Source: an uncultured Collinsella sp. (GTDB lineage Bacteria > Actinomycetota > Coriobacteriia > Coriobacteriales > Coriobacteriaceae). Taken from it: a DNA stretch of 53,886 nt. A program made the position numbers and the translations under genes. The stretch spans positions 1-53,886 of the forward strand of contig CAAEOL010000006.1 of the NCBI GenBank assembly GCA_900757595.1, read 5' to 3'. The notes below the pieces were generated by a model that was not told the origin of the DNA, searched no databases, and saw only the letters and a program-made list of their open reading frames with translations. This document shows positions 7,307 through 14,867 of the stretch, piece by piece (the first letter of the stretch is position 1; each line of letters starts with the position of its first letter).

Positions 7307-8434
7307 CTACTTGTCCCCGTCCCCTGCGGGCGAGTTCTTCTGGTTGCGACGGTTACTCCAGGTCACGTTGTGCTCCTTGTAGTAATCGGGCGCCTCGTTA
7401 CCGCTCGCGCTAATGGGGTCGTTGCCAGTCAGGGTGTCGGCAATATCCTGCACAAACTTAATGAACAGGCTCGAATCGTCAGTCTCGGACGAATCGAAAT
7501 CGAAACCGAACTCCACCGCGCCGCCGATAATCTTGTCCACGCACTCCGGGTCGTCGCCGTCCAGCCAAATGACCACGGTGTACTTGTCCACATCGCCCAC
7601 GCGGAAGTTCTTGTGGCTGATGGTCGTCACTACATCTTTAGACGCAAATGGTTCGGTGTTGGGCTCGGGGTTGCCGTCGGCCGCAGCCGCCGCATAGGTG
7701 GTGGGCTCGCCATTGCGATACACCCTCACGCGCGCCGCCTTCTCCACGCCTTTGCTGGCGTTAACCACCTTGAGCTTGGCGCTGTAGCCCAGGTCGGTCT
7801 TGCCGGCGTTGCGGATATAGAAGGTGTACGCCACGTAGTTTTTGCCGTTGTGGCTGCCGTCGATGTCGTCCAAATTGTCGGGCAGGTCCTCGGCAGCGAT
7901 ATTGGTGCCGTTGTCCAAGGCGTCGGCGGCCAGGCGCGCAGTGGCGTTGTTAAAGTCGCCGTTGTCGGCAATGGCCACGCCGCGGCGGAACAGCTCCAGG
8001 CGGTTGAGGTTGATAGTGAAGTTGCCCATGTTTTCCTGCATAAACGACAGGGCGAATAGCACGCCAAAGGCAAGTGCCAGTACCACGAGGGCCTTTTGCA
8101 GTTTGTCCATGCGCAGCAGCGCCGCGCCGATGCGCTCCATGCGGCGCTTGGGCATATACATAGATACAACCGCGTCGGGGTCGATGTCGTCGAGGTCCTG
8201 GTCGGCCAGCGCCTGCTCCAACTCCTCGATGCGCACCACGCCGCGCAGGTCGCGCTTGGGCTTGCGTTTGGGCTTGGGCTTGGATTTGCCGAAGCGCTTG
8301 CGGGAGGTGGGGTCGGTGCTGGGGGTGTCCTCGGGCTGACTCTCGGTCAAATCCTCAGTCATGCCCTCGGCCATGCCCTCAGCCAAATCCTCGGCAGCTT
8401 GATCTTTATTGTCGTTACGCTTGAACAGTGCCAT
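7307..8434 (-). CDS. Membrane-anchored protein with camelysin-like C-terminal motif
   Basis: 375 residues. An acidic N-terminal part (to about residue 40) is followed by a Lys/Arg/Pro-rich stretch (KRFGKSKPKPKRKPKRD). One membrane segment, LVVLALAFGVLFALSFM (about 115-132), precedes a roughly 240-residue extracytoplasmic domain. That domain ends with YTVVIWLDGDDPECV, matching the IWLEG.D.DC strand of the camelysin-like proteins at 4382-5498. It has no cleavable SipW-type signal, so it would remain in the membrane with its N-terminus inside. It starts five bases after the PilZ gene, so the two are one operon. An anchor or assembly partner for the secreted fibres is an inference. Confidence 0.6.
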   Translation of the reverse strand: MALFKRNDNKDQAAEDLAEGMAEGMTEDLTESQPEDTPSTDPTSRKRFGKSKPKPKRKPKRDLRGVVRIEELEQALADQDLDDIDPDAVVSMYMPKRRMERIGAALLRMDKLQKALVVLALAFGVLFALSFMQENMGNFTINLNRLELFRRGVAIADNGDFNNATARLAADALDNGTNIAAEDLPDNLDDIDGSHNGKNYVAYTFYIRNAGKTDLGYSAKLKVVNASKGVEKAARVRVYRNGEPTTYAAAAADGNPEPNTEPFASKDVVTTISHKNFRVGDVDKYTVVIWLDGDDPECVDKIIGGAVEFGFDFDSSETDDSSLFIKFVQDIADTLTGNDPISASGNEAPDYYKEHNVTWSNRRNQKNSPAGDGDK

Positions 8435-8439
8435 GGCGA

Positions 8440-9105
8440 TCAGATCTTATATTTGGCGCGGATGTAGCCGACGTATTCTTTGACGAGCTCGCGCTCCATG
8501 TCGTCGGCATAGCGGAACTGCAGGCCGCAGACGTTGCGGTACAGGCTGCCCTTGGGCGCGCGGCGCACCCAGCACACGATGCCCAGCTGCTCGGGCAGCT
8601 CGTGGCGCTCTCCCTGCAGGCGGATTGTGGGCATTTGCACGGACAGGGCCTCGCCCACGTCGGGATAATCGTTGAGGTAGACGGCCAGGCCGCCAGCCGA
8701 GACGTCGATGGTCATGGCGTCCTCGGGCTCGGGGGTCGGCGCGTTGTCGCGCTGGTAGGTCAGGCGCATGGCGACCTTAAAACGCTCGTCGCGGCGCTTA
8801 ACGAAGGTGCGCTGCTCGGCGACTTTGCGCATTTTCCAGTAGGTGCGGATGCCCTTTTTCTCGACTGACTCGGGGTAGCCGGCGAGCACGAACGTTTCCT
8901 CGCCCACTTTGTATTGCAGCAGCAGCTTTTGGTTTTCGTCCATGAGCAGCGGCTTGCCGGCGAGCATGGGCGCGCTCATAAGAAAGTACGCGTCGTCCAG
9001 GTTCTCTTTGTACGTGGCGAGCATGTTGAAGTCGGTTTTTTGGCCCATGGGCACGTCGAATGCCACCTGCAGCTTGGTCCCCGGCGTTATCTGTTGCTCT
9101 GCCAT
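8440..9105 (-). CDS. PilZ-domain c-di-GMP-binding protein (YcgR-like)
   Basis: 221 residues from MAEQQITPG; GGGGGAG precedes the ATG at 9105, whereas the longer upstream frame is unsupported. The N-terminal half resembles the YcgR/flagellar-brake beta domain. The C-terminal half is PilZ, with RRDER (the RxxxR motif) and the DVSAGGLAV signature (D/N-x-S-x-x-G). PilZ proteins bind cyclic di-GMP and change the behaviour of a partner. The partner is probably the membrane protein translated from the same transcript. No flagellar genes are present in the window. Confidence 0.85.
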   Translation of the reverse strand: MAEQQITPGTKLQVAFDVPMGQKTDFNMLATYKENLDDAYFLMSAPMLAGKPLLMDENQKLLLQYKVGEETFVLAGYPESVEKKGIRTYWKMRKVAEQRTFVKRRDERFKVAMRLTYQRDNAPTPEPEDAMTIDVSAGGLAVYLNDYPDVGEALSVQMPTIRLQGERHELPEQLGIVCWVRRAPKGSLYRNVCGLQFRYADDMERELVKEYVGYIRAKYKI

Positions 9106-9301
9106 GTTGTCTCCCCCAGTCGCGGGCGCCGATATCATCGTCGTGCGCGATGCACATTGGGCTATTGTAACTGCTTTGCTGGAGGTTTCGATGTGCAGCG
9201 CGTGAAATGGCGGGATGCAGGGCGCGGGTGAACGTGCAGCTGCTCCGCGCGCGGCATTAATCTGACAGCGATGCATGCCCCCGACAGTCCGTCTGTCTGT
9301 C

Positions 9302-9348
9302 TATCTCTCATTTATCTCTCAGCTTAGAGATGAGTGAGAGATGAGAGA
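9302..9348. repeat. ATCTCTC/GAGAGAT repeat cluster 1
   Basis: Two TATCTCTC boxes on one side and AGAGATGAGTGAGAGATGAGAGA on the other form an imperfect dyad in the 544-bp gap between the PilZ gene and the PTS IID gene. Similar clusters lie at 9447-9516 and 14603-14650. Confidence 0.6.
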
Positions 9349-9446
9349 CAAAAATGCCGTTATCGGTTCAACCAAATCACGTTCGCGCAGGTAAACTCAT
9401 GTATACGGGAACTTTGACTCGATCCCCTAGCCACCTTGCAGCATTG

Positions 9447-9516
9447 TTATCTCTCATATTTATCTCTCGTCTTTCTGTTATCTCTCGCATTAGTGACGAA
9501 TGAGAGATGAGAGATG
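9447..9516. repeat. ATCTCTC/GAGAGAT repeat cluster 2
   Basis: Three direct TTATCTCTC copies (9447, 9459, 9478) followed by GAGAGATGAGAGAT on the other arm; the third copy and the inverse arm can pair. The rest of 9106-9649 has no gene. Confidence 0.6.
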
Positions 9517-9570
9517 CGTGAGTGATGGACGAGTGTGATTTTTTGGACGGTCGGAAAATCCCTCAAATAA

Positions 9571-9604
9571 AAAACGGGGCCGGCCTTACGCCGAGCCCCG
9601 TTTT
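9571..9604 (-). terminator. Terminator of PTS locus 1
   Basis: AAAACGGGGC...GCCCCGTTTT stem with an inner GGC/GCC, followed by T on either strand. It lies 45 bp after the IID stop. Confidence 0.85.
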
Positions 9605-9649
9605 CAAACGGTCAGTTAGTTATCCAACGCGCGAGCATAGCAGTCAACA

Positions 9650-10498
9650 TTACGCCGCCGCGAACACTCCCAAGCCCGTTCCGATGATGCAGATTGCGAA
9701 GATGCCCAAGATGATCCAAATGGTCTTGACGCCCTTTTTATAGAGGGCAACGCAAGCGAACGTTGCCAGCAAGGGCAGCAGACCGGGGAAGATCGAATCG
9801 AACAGATCCTGCAGGACAATCTCCGAACCACCCACGTCAAAGGTCAAAGCCGTGGACAGCGAGACCTGTGCCGCAATCATGGCGCCGATAACGGTCATTC
9901 CGAGAACACCGGCAGCATGCGTCATGCGAGACATAAGGTTGCTCTCTTCGGACTGCTGCAAAAACTTGGTTCCCAAGTCGTAACCCAGATGGGCGGCGAC
10001 GATACGCGTTGCAAAGTTAATCACGGAGTAGATGAGCGCGTACACGATGGGGCCGAGCGGGTTGCCCGTCGAAGCGATGCCAATACCAATGCCGGCGGCA
10101 ACCACGCGGAACGTACCCCAGTAGAACGAATCGCCGATGCCGGAAAGCGGTCCCATAAGGCCGACCTTCATGGCGTTAATCGAGGACGTGTCGAAGTTCT
10201 TATCGGCAGCCGCCTGCTCTTCCATCGAAACCGTTAGGCCGGCTACAAACGGAAGCACATGAGGCGTGATGTTAAAGAACTCGGTATGGCGATCGAGCGC
10301 CGCATAGTAATCGTCGTCGTTGGGATAGATCTTTCGCAGGGGCTTCTGAATGGTGTACATGAAGCCCATTGCCATCATCTTGTCGTACGACTGCGAGCAC
10401 TGGCTCGTAAACTGGCGAAGGAACATGCTCCGATACATATCGGGAGTCATAATCGCGTCCTTCTTGGCCTCTTTGAGGTCGGTGTTCTGGATAGCCAT
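9650..10498 (-). CDS. PTS mannose-family EIID component, locus 1
   Basis: 282 residues, standard for IID. Hallmarks: FLRQFTSQCSQSYDKMMAMGF near the N-terminus, the TVSMEEQAA stretch, MGPLSGIGDSFYWGTFR, and a C-terminal hydrophobic helix. With IIC it forms the membrane channel through which the substrate is phosphorylated by IIB. The ATG at 10498 overlaps the IIC stop by one base, so translation is coupled. Last gene of the IIC-IID segment, just before the terminator at 9571. Confidence 0.95.
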   Translation of the reverse strand: MAIQNTDLKEAKKDAIMTPDMYRSMFLRQFTSQCSQSYDKMMAMGFMYTIQKPLRKIYPNDDDYYAALDRHTEFFNITPHVLPFVAGLTVSMEEQAAADKNFDTSSINAMKVGLMGPLSGIGDSFYWGTFRVVAAGIGIGIASTGNPLGPIVYALIYSVINFATRIVAAHLGYDLGTKFLQQSEESNLMSRMTHAAGVLGMTVIGAMIAAQVSLSTALTFDVGGSEIVLQDLFDSIFPGLLPLLATFACVALYKKGVKTIWIILGIFAICIIGTGLGVFAAA

Positions 10499-11280
10499 TA
10501 GAAGTCCTCCTCTTCATCTGCAGCAACCGTCTGCGGACCGGACGAGCCCTCGCGGAAGGCCAGGAGCAGCGCGACGCAAATGGCAGCTGCGGCGACGCCG
10601 ACCACGTCCATCTTGAGGTAGATGACCATAATGAAGCCCAGGAACAGCCAGGGAAGGAGCTTGTTATCGCCCATGGTCCTGATAAGAAGAGCGAAGCCGA
10701 TGCAGACCATGACGCCGGACGCAACGTTGAGGCCGTCCATCACAAACTGCGGAATCGCGTTGAGCGCATTGTTGATAAGGTCGGCACCAAAGAACAGCGA
10801 GCCAAACACCAGCAGTGCAGACGGAATGCCAATCGACAGCGGCACGATGGTCAGATGGTACAGATTCGCCTTGGCAAGATCGCGATTTGCCAGAGCGGTC
10901 TCAATCTTCTTGCAGGCAAAGGCACCCGGAACGGCGTAGCAGAAGTTGCGCCACACCTGAAGGAAGACGGAGACGGGAAGGGCGAGCGCGACGGCAGTTG
11001 CCGTGCCCGTACCCGTAATGACGGCAAACGCGCAGCCAAGCACGCCGGAGGCATAGACCTCGGGAGGAACCGCCGCGCCGACCATGATGGCGCCCATGAA
11101 CATGGACTCCAAAGCAGCGCCGACGATAACGCCCTGCTGGACATCGCCAAGGATCAAGCCGACAAACAGGCTCGTAAACAGCGGACGACCAAGCATCGTA
11201 ATGCCAAATAATTGCTCGTCCATGGACGCAATAAATGCGACCAGTGCAACTAGAAGATACTGGACAACCATTTCGATCAA
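10498..11280 (-). CDS. PTS mannose-family EIIC component, locus 1
   Basis: 260-residue polytopic membrane protein with the family's RPLFTSLFVGLILGD motif near residue 32 and MGAIMVGAAVPPEVYASGVLG further on. Forms the translocation pore with IID. It follows the SIS deglycase by 72 bases that contain a 13-bp inverted repeat (11293-11331). The C-terminal tail is charged and cytosolic. The sugar is not readable from the sequence; the deglycase next to it points to a sugar-amine. Confidence 0.95.
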   Translation of the reverse strand: MIEMVVQYLLVALVAFIASMDEQLFGITMLGRPLFTSLFVGLILGDVQQGVIVGAALESMFMGAIMVGAAVPPEVYASGVLGCAFAVITGTGTATAVALALPVSVFLQVWRNFCYAVPGAFACKKIETALANRDLAKANLYHLTIVPLSIGIPSALLVFGSLFFGADLINNALNAIPQFVMDGLNVASGVMVCIGFALLIRTMGDNKLLPWLFLGFIMVIYLKMDVVGVAAAAICVALLLAFREGSSGPQTVAADEEEDF

Positions 11281-11292
11281 CCCCAGAAACAG

Positions 11293-11331
11293 GTCTGCAG
11301 GCGAGGCATTCTGCGCAGCTCGCCTGCAGAC
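11293..11331 (-). repeat. Intercistronic hairpin between deglycase and PTS IIC
   Basis: GTCTGCAGGCGAG and CTCGCCTGCAGAC are perfect 13-bp inverted arms with a 13-nt loop. There is no T-run, so an RNA processing or stability element is more likely than a terminator. Confidence 0.6.
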
Positions 11332-11352
11332 AACCGCAGCAATTTGAGAGGA

Positions 11353-12387
11353 TTAGTAGTTCATCTGGTGATAGTAACGACGCGTGGTGAGCGGGTGGTT
11401 ACGGACGTGCTCGAGATGGCAGCTCAGACGCTCGGTGATGGTGTAGGTGACCATCGGGGAGACGATCTTGCGGAACTCGGGGTCGCTGAACGGCAGCTCG
11501 ACCTCGGCGGTGTCAAACTTGTTCACGCGGACGTTGACGCCCTTCTCGTCGGCGAGCATGTGTGTGAAGTTGTCCACGCGGTCCATGAGCTTACGGGTGT
11601 CGTCCTCGCCGTAGAGCATGATGAGGCTCGTGCCTTCCTCGCACAGCTCGATGGTGCCGTGGAAGAACTCGGCGGCGTGGATGGACTTGGTCTTGATCCA
11701 CTGCATCTCCTCGAGGATGCACATGGCGTAGTCGTAGGCCTCACCCCAGAGCATGCCGGAGCCAATCACCATGTGGTAATCGGTGTCCTTGAAGTCCTCG
11801 GCCATGGCGGCGCAGCGCTCGTCCTGAGCGTCCTTGGCCTTGATGAGGTACGGAGCGATGTTGCCGAACTCTTCCATGAAGGTGTCGTACTTGGGGAAGG
11901 CGCCGGCGTTCTTGAGGAAGCGGGCGACCAGCGTGATCTGGTAGGTGTAGATGGCCTCGCACAGAACGTCGTCCTCGGCGAAGCTGAAGAACTTGTAATC
12001 GGCGTACTCGGTGGCCGGGGTGTTGTCGTTGGAGACATACATCAGCGTGCGGGCGCCCTGCTCCTGGCAGAACTTGGCAGCCTCAATGATCTCGGGGGTG
12101 GTGCCGGTACGGGTGGAGAAGACGCAGACAGAATCCTTGTTGAAGGTCTTGGGCGGGCAGGCGAGGAACTCTGCGGCGATCTCGCAGTGGACATCGACGT
12201 CGGCCGTGGTGGTCTCGACCCAATACTTCATCGGGAGCGTGTGGGCCCAGGTGCCGCCGCAGCCGATGAAGAAGATGTTGGAATAACCCTGCTCGCAGAC
12301 CTCGTCCACGGCAGCCTCAATCTGAGGACGGAGAGCGAGGGCATCGCTCACAACCTTCTCGTAACGAGGCTCATCGAAATTGAACAT
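11353..12387 (-). CDS. SIS-domain sugar-phosphate deglycase (GfrE/FrlB-like), paralog 2
   Basis: 344 residues, the longest of the five. The FIGCGGTWAH loop marks the first SIS half; FSTRTGTTPEI is its phosphate-binding segment. EEMQW and EFFHGTIE carry the Glu and His at 16-residue spacing. The end RRYYHQMNY departs from RRYMW in the others. It sits inside the PTS locus, before IIC-IID and after IIA-IIB, an arrangement like the Salmonella gfr operon in which PTS genes and glucoselysine/fructoselysine-6-phosphate deglycases are together. It has its own promoter-like sequence (12435-12465). Role inferred: release of free amine and hexose-6-phosphate from the product of this PTS. Confidence 0.82.
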   Translation of the reverse strand: MFNFDEPRYEKVVSDALALRPQIEAAVDEVCEQGYSNIFFIGCGGTWAHTLPMKYWVETTTADVDVHCEIAAEFLACPPKTFNKDSVCVFSTRTGTTPEIIEAAKFCQEQGARTLMYVSNDNTPATEYADYKFFSFAEDDVLCEAIYTYQITLVARFLKNAGAFPKYDTFMEEFGNIAPYLIKAKDAQDERCAAMAEDFKDTDYHMVIGSGMLWGEAYDYAMCILEEMQWIKTKSIHAAEFFHGTIELCEEGTSLIMLYGEDDTRKLMDRVDNFTHMLADEKGVNVRVNKFDTAEVELPFSDPEFRKIVSPMVTYTITERLSCHLEHVRNHPLTTRRYYHQMNY

Positions 12388-12434
12388 CCCTTACTCCTAA
12401 CTCACTTGGATGAACCCTTCATTCATCCCATGAC

Positions 12435-12465
12435 GTTATAATACTTTATATAACTAACTATGCAA
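12435..12465 (-). promoter_or_regulatory. Promoter and operator of the paralog 2 deglycase
   Basis: On the minus strand TTGCAT (12460-12465) and TATTAT (12438-12443) are separated by 16 bp. A GTTATA-N8-TATAAC dyad (12435-12454) overlaps them. The minus-strand TATAACGTC inside it also occurs before the PTS at 33128 and the GntR at 27093. Confidence 0.5.
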
Positions 12466-12504
12466 GAACTATTTCAGATTTTTTTGATTTTTCTTTAATA
12501 AAAA

Positions 12505-12530
12505 GCCCGCCGATCAAATGATCGACGGGC
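12505..12530 (-). terminator. Terminator after PTS IIB, locus 1
   Basis: GCCCGTCGATCA and TGATCGGCGGGC pair around a two-base centre with one mismatch; on the minus strand five T follow. It separates IIA-IIB from the deglycase-IIC-IID part, so the locus is probably two transcripts or one with attenuation. Confidence 0.75.
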
Positions 12531-12581
12531 ATAGGCATAGAGCATTGGTTCAATAAATGCCGAGCATCAACGTGTTTCCGG

Positions 12582-13064
12582 CTAGAAAACGTCCTTGGCA
12601 AACACCTTAGCGTCATTGGGAACCTGACGGATTTCGATGGCCACGCCATCGCCCAGGAGCTCTTGGATATGCTCGGCATCTTTCTCGGTCGCAAAGATCG
12701 CAGGGGTCGGATGAAGCGTGGTCTCAGGGGTCTTTCGGGTTCCGCCCAGATTGATCTCTTTGATGTCTTTGCAACCCTTAGCGAGACGATAGACATCTTC
12801 AATCGTCTCAGTGATGATAAACAGCGAATACTTGTCGGTAACGCCGCTGTTGAGCGCCTCGATAGCAGCGTCAACATCCTTGATGACGAGTTTAACGCCG
12901 TTGGGGCGGGCGAGCCTCAAGGCCGCCTTCCTCATGTCGTCTTTTGCCACAGCATCGCTGGCAAGCAAGATGCAATCTACATCCAAAGCGTGAGTCCAGG
13001 ACATGGCAACTTGGCCGTGAATCAGTCGGTAATCAACTCTCGTAAGCTTAATCATCGTTATCAT
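12582..13064 (-). CDS. PTS mannose-family EIIB component, locus 1
   Basis: 160 residues with RVDYRLIHGQVAMSW at the start; His16 is the phosphorylated residue. Close in length and pattern to the IIB at 188 (shared TDKYxLFI and KDIKEINLG-like stretches), so the two loci are related by duplication. It follows IIA by 62 bases. Transfers phosphate from IIA to the sugar carried by IIC-IID of this locus. Confidence 0.94.
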   Translation of the reverse strand: MITMIKLTRVDYRLIHGQVAMSWTHALDVDCILLASDAVAKDDMRKAALRLARPNGVKLVIKDVDAAIEALNSGVTDKYSLFIITETIEDVYRLAKGCKDIKEINLGGTRKTPETTLHPTPAIFATEKDAEHIQELLGDGVAIEIRQVPNDAKVFAKDVF

Positions 13065-13126
13065 CTCCGCACGTGATAAAGGGAATGACAGGTGTGGCCC
13101 CTAGCTAGGGCTCGAACCAGAACTAA

Positions 13127-13546
13127 CTAGAACTCTTCTTCCTCGGCGCCGGCAAGCATGTCCGCCGCCTCGCAAAGCTGAATAAACGAACGCGATCCCT
13201 CGACCGCGGCTTTGGCCTTGTCCGCATCCAGGGAGTCCAGCTGTGTAACCATTTCCACCAGCAGCGGCAAGTTCATTCCAGCGATTAACGTAAACGATCC
13301 GTCGGTCTGCCTCTGAATGAATTCGTTGTTTACAGAGCCGCCAAAGATGTCAGTCACGACAAACCAAGAGTCGGCAGGGTCCCTCGTCTCCATCCATGCA
13401 TCAATCAACGCCGCGACGTCCCTTGAATCGTCATCGACATAGGCGCACAGGCACTCGATTCGGTCGTTGGTGCCCATCAGAATCTCCAGAGAGCTTTTCA
13501 TGCCTTGGGCGAGATAACCATGACTCGCTAGCAATATCTTATTCAT
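13127..13546 (-). CDS. PTS mannose-family EIIA component, locus 1
   Basis: 139 residues, the EIIA-man fold. LLASHGYLAQGMKSSLEILMG includes the phosphorylatable His9 that takes phosphate from HPr. VVTDIFGGSVNNEF is the conserved central motif and IAGMNLPLLVEM the subunit-interface segment. First gene of the locus 1 transcript, 135 bases after the start side of the GntR regulator. The separate IIA and IIB here contrast with the fused IIAB of locus 2. Confidence 0.94.
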   Translation of the reverse strand: MNKILLASHGYLAQGMKSSLEILMGTNDRIECLCAYVDDDSRDVAALIDAWMETRDPADSWFVVTDIFGGSVNNEFIQRQTDGSFTLIAGMNLPLLVEMVTQLDSLDADKAKAAVEGSRSFIQLCEAADMLAGAEEEEF

Positions 13547-13570
13547 AGTTCTCCAATACCAATAGGACGT

Positions 13571-13590
13571 ACTATATTGTCATAACAAAG
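13571..13590. promoter_or_regulatory. Candidate operator before PTS IIA
   Basis: An ACTATATTGTCATAAC stretch 25 bp upstream of the IIA start. TATATTGT (13573-13580) recurs at 14434-14441 before the GntR gene of the same locus. Weak evidence: one 8-bp match in AT-rich DNA. Confidence 0.35.
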
Positions 13591-13681
13591 TATATTAGCA
13601 ATCTACCCTACGTGGTGTGTCTATTTTCCAAATCCGCGAACGGTAACAATTGGTCGGTAAATCGACCAATCTATCGCTAAT

Positions 13682-14395
13682 TTACAAATAGAACTTCAGT
13701 CGCTCGGTGCAGTACACCTGACGGGAGATGAAAAGCGGCTCGCCACTTGGGGCATAACGTCTATCGACAAACAGAAGCAGCGAAGAGTCCAGCTCCACGT
13801 TAAGGTATGCCGCCTCGAGCTCGCTCGCATAGCAGACCTCGAGCGTACGCGTGTTGGGACCCATCTTGATCCCCTGGCGATCGAGTACCGCCATCAGCGA
13901 ATCATCGAGGGACTCATGCTCCAAAAAAGAAAGCGCAGCGGAATAGCTATTGGTTTCCAGCATCGTGGGCTTGCCATCCACAAGGCGCAGACGACGGCTA
14001 CGCAATACCTTTTGGGTATCGTCTACGCCCAGGAACTTCGCGTCTCGCAGACTTGGGAAGTCCCAGCCCATTTCGAGAACCCTGGTAGACGCCTGTTTGC
14101 CCGCAAGCTGGCACGAATGGGTAAAGCTCTCACGGTCGTCCGCGGCATACATCTGCGTGTCCGACGAAACGAACGTGCCCTTGCCGCGGGCCCTCTCAAC
14201 AAGCCCAGCATCTTCCATTTCTTTAATTGCGGAGCGAACCGTTATTCGGCTCACGCCAAATTGCTCGATAAGCTCCGCCTCGGTCGGAAGCTTATCTCCC
14301 GGGCGGTACGTGCCGTTGGCGATTGAATCAGAAAGCGCACGAACAATCTGTTTGTACAGGGGGATAACGCTATTTGCCTCAACCATATCAACCAT
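13682..14395 (-). CDS. GntR-family regulator with UTRA domain (regulator 2)
   Basis: 237 residues. The winged helix spans about 8-75 (IPLYKQIVRALSDSI, EQFGVSRITVRSAIKEM, GRGKGTFVS-like wing) and the UTRA domain about 95-235. Divergent from its relatives in the effector pocket, so a different ligand is plausible. It lies immediately upstream of IIA and is probably its repressor. The start MVDMVEAN follows a weak ribosome site; an internal Met at residue 4 is an alternative. Confidence 0.88.
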   Translation of the reverse strand: MVDMVEANSVIPLYKQIVRALSDSIANGTYRPGDKLPTEAELIEQFGVSRITVRSAIKEMEDAGLVERARGKGTFVSSDTQMYAADDRESFTHSCQLAGKQASTRVLEMGWDFPSLRDAKFLGVDDTQKVLRSRRLRLVDGKPTMLETNSYSAALSFLEHESLDDSLMAVLDRQGIKMGPNTRTLEVCYASELEAAYLNVELDSSLLLFVDRRYAPSGEPLFISRQVYCTERLKFYL

Positions 14396-14430
14396 ACCTT
14401 TACAAGGAATCAGCAGCCTATAGATAAATG

Positions 14431-14445
14431 ACTTATATTGTATTA
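14431..14445. promoter_or_regulatory. Candidate autoregulatory site of GntR regulator 2
   Basis: ACTTATATTGTATTA 36 bp upstream of the regulator start shares TATATTGT with the site before PTS IIA. Confidence 0.3.
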
Positions 14446-14602
14446 GAACTTTTTAGCATTCCACGCCATTTCCTATAATGTTTTAGCAAACGAGGGGTTA
14501 TTTTGCGTAAGCGGTGTAGAGTCCATCCATTTCCGCATACAGCTTCAATCTGATGGCGGTATATGCATCCGATAAGCCGATTGATTTTTATCTTCTACCT
14601 GT

Positions 14603-14638
14603 CTCACATTCATCCCTCATCGTAGAGATGAATGTGAG
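14603..14638. repeat. 12-bp inverted repeat, GAGAGAT repeat cluster 3
   Basis: CTCACATTCATC and GATGAATGTGAG are perfect arms with a 12-nt loop, followed by GTGAGAGAT, which relates it to the clusters at 9302 and 9447. Confidence 0.65.
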
Positions 14639-14661
14639 GTGAGAGATACGTACTTGACGCG

Positions 14662-14791
14662 CGAGCGTGGATATTTGGACGGTTTTTGGGCTTTTGGCGG
14701 CCGATTTCGTCCGAAAATCCACGCTCATGCGGCAGACGTCCGAATTTCCACGCTCGTGTGCCAGATAATCCACGCTCATCCGGCAGATTGG
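14662..14791. repeat. CCACGCTC repeats upstream of the M16C peptidase gene
   Basis: TCCACGCTC occurs at 14718, 14747 and 14769 (29- and 22-bp steps), twice followed by ATsCGGCAGA, with an inverted GAGCGTGG at 14663. The spacing is too uneven for a CRISPR array. The cluster ends about 80 bp before the peptidase start, so it could be regulatory. The rest of 14396-14867 has no gene. Confidence 0.5.
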
Positions 14792-14867
14792 TCGAAGGCT
14801 CCATATGGGTATACTCTCGGGGATTCGACTCGATTCGCCCCCGTTGGGGCGCCAAAGGAGACTGCAT

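Noticed and set aside
14718..14791. CRISPR array
   Set aside because: Repeat units are short, unequally spaced (29 and 22 bp) and partly inverted; no cas genes in the window.
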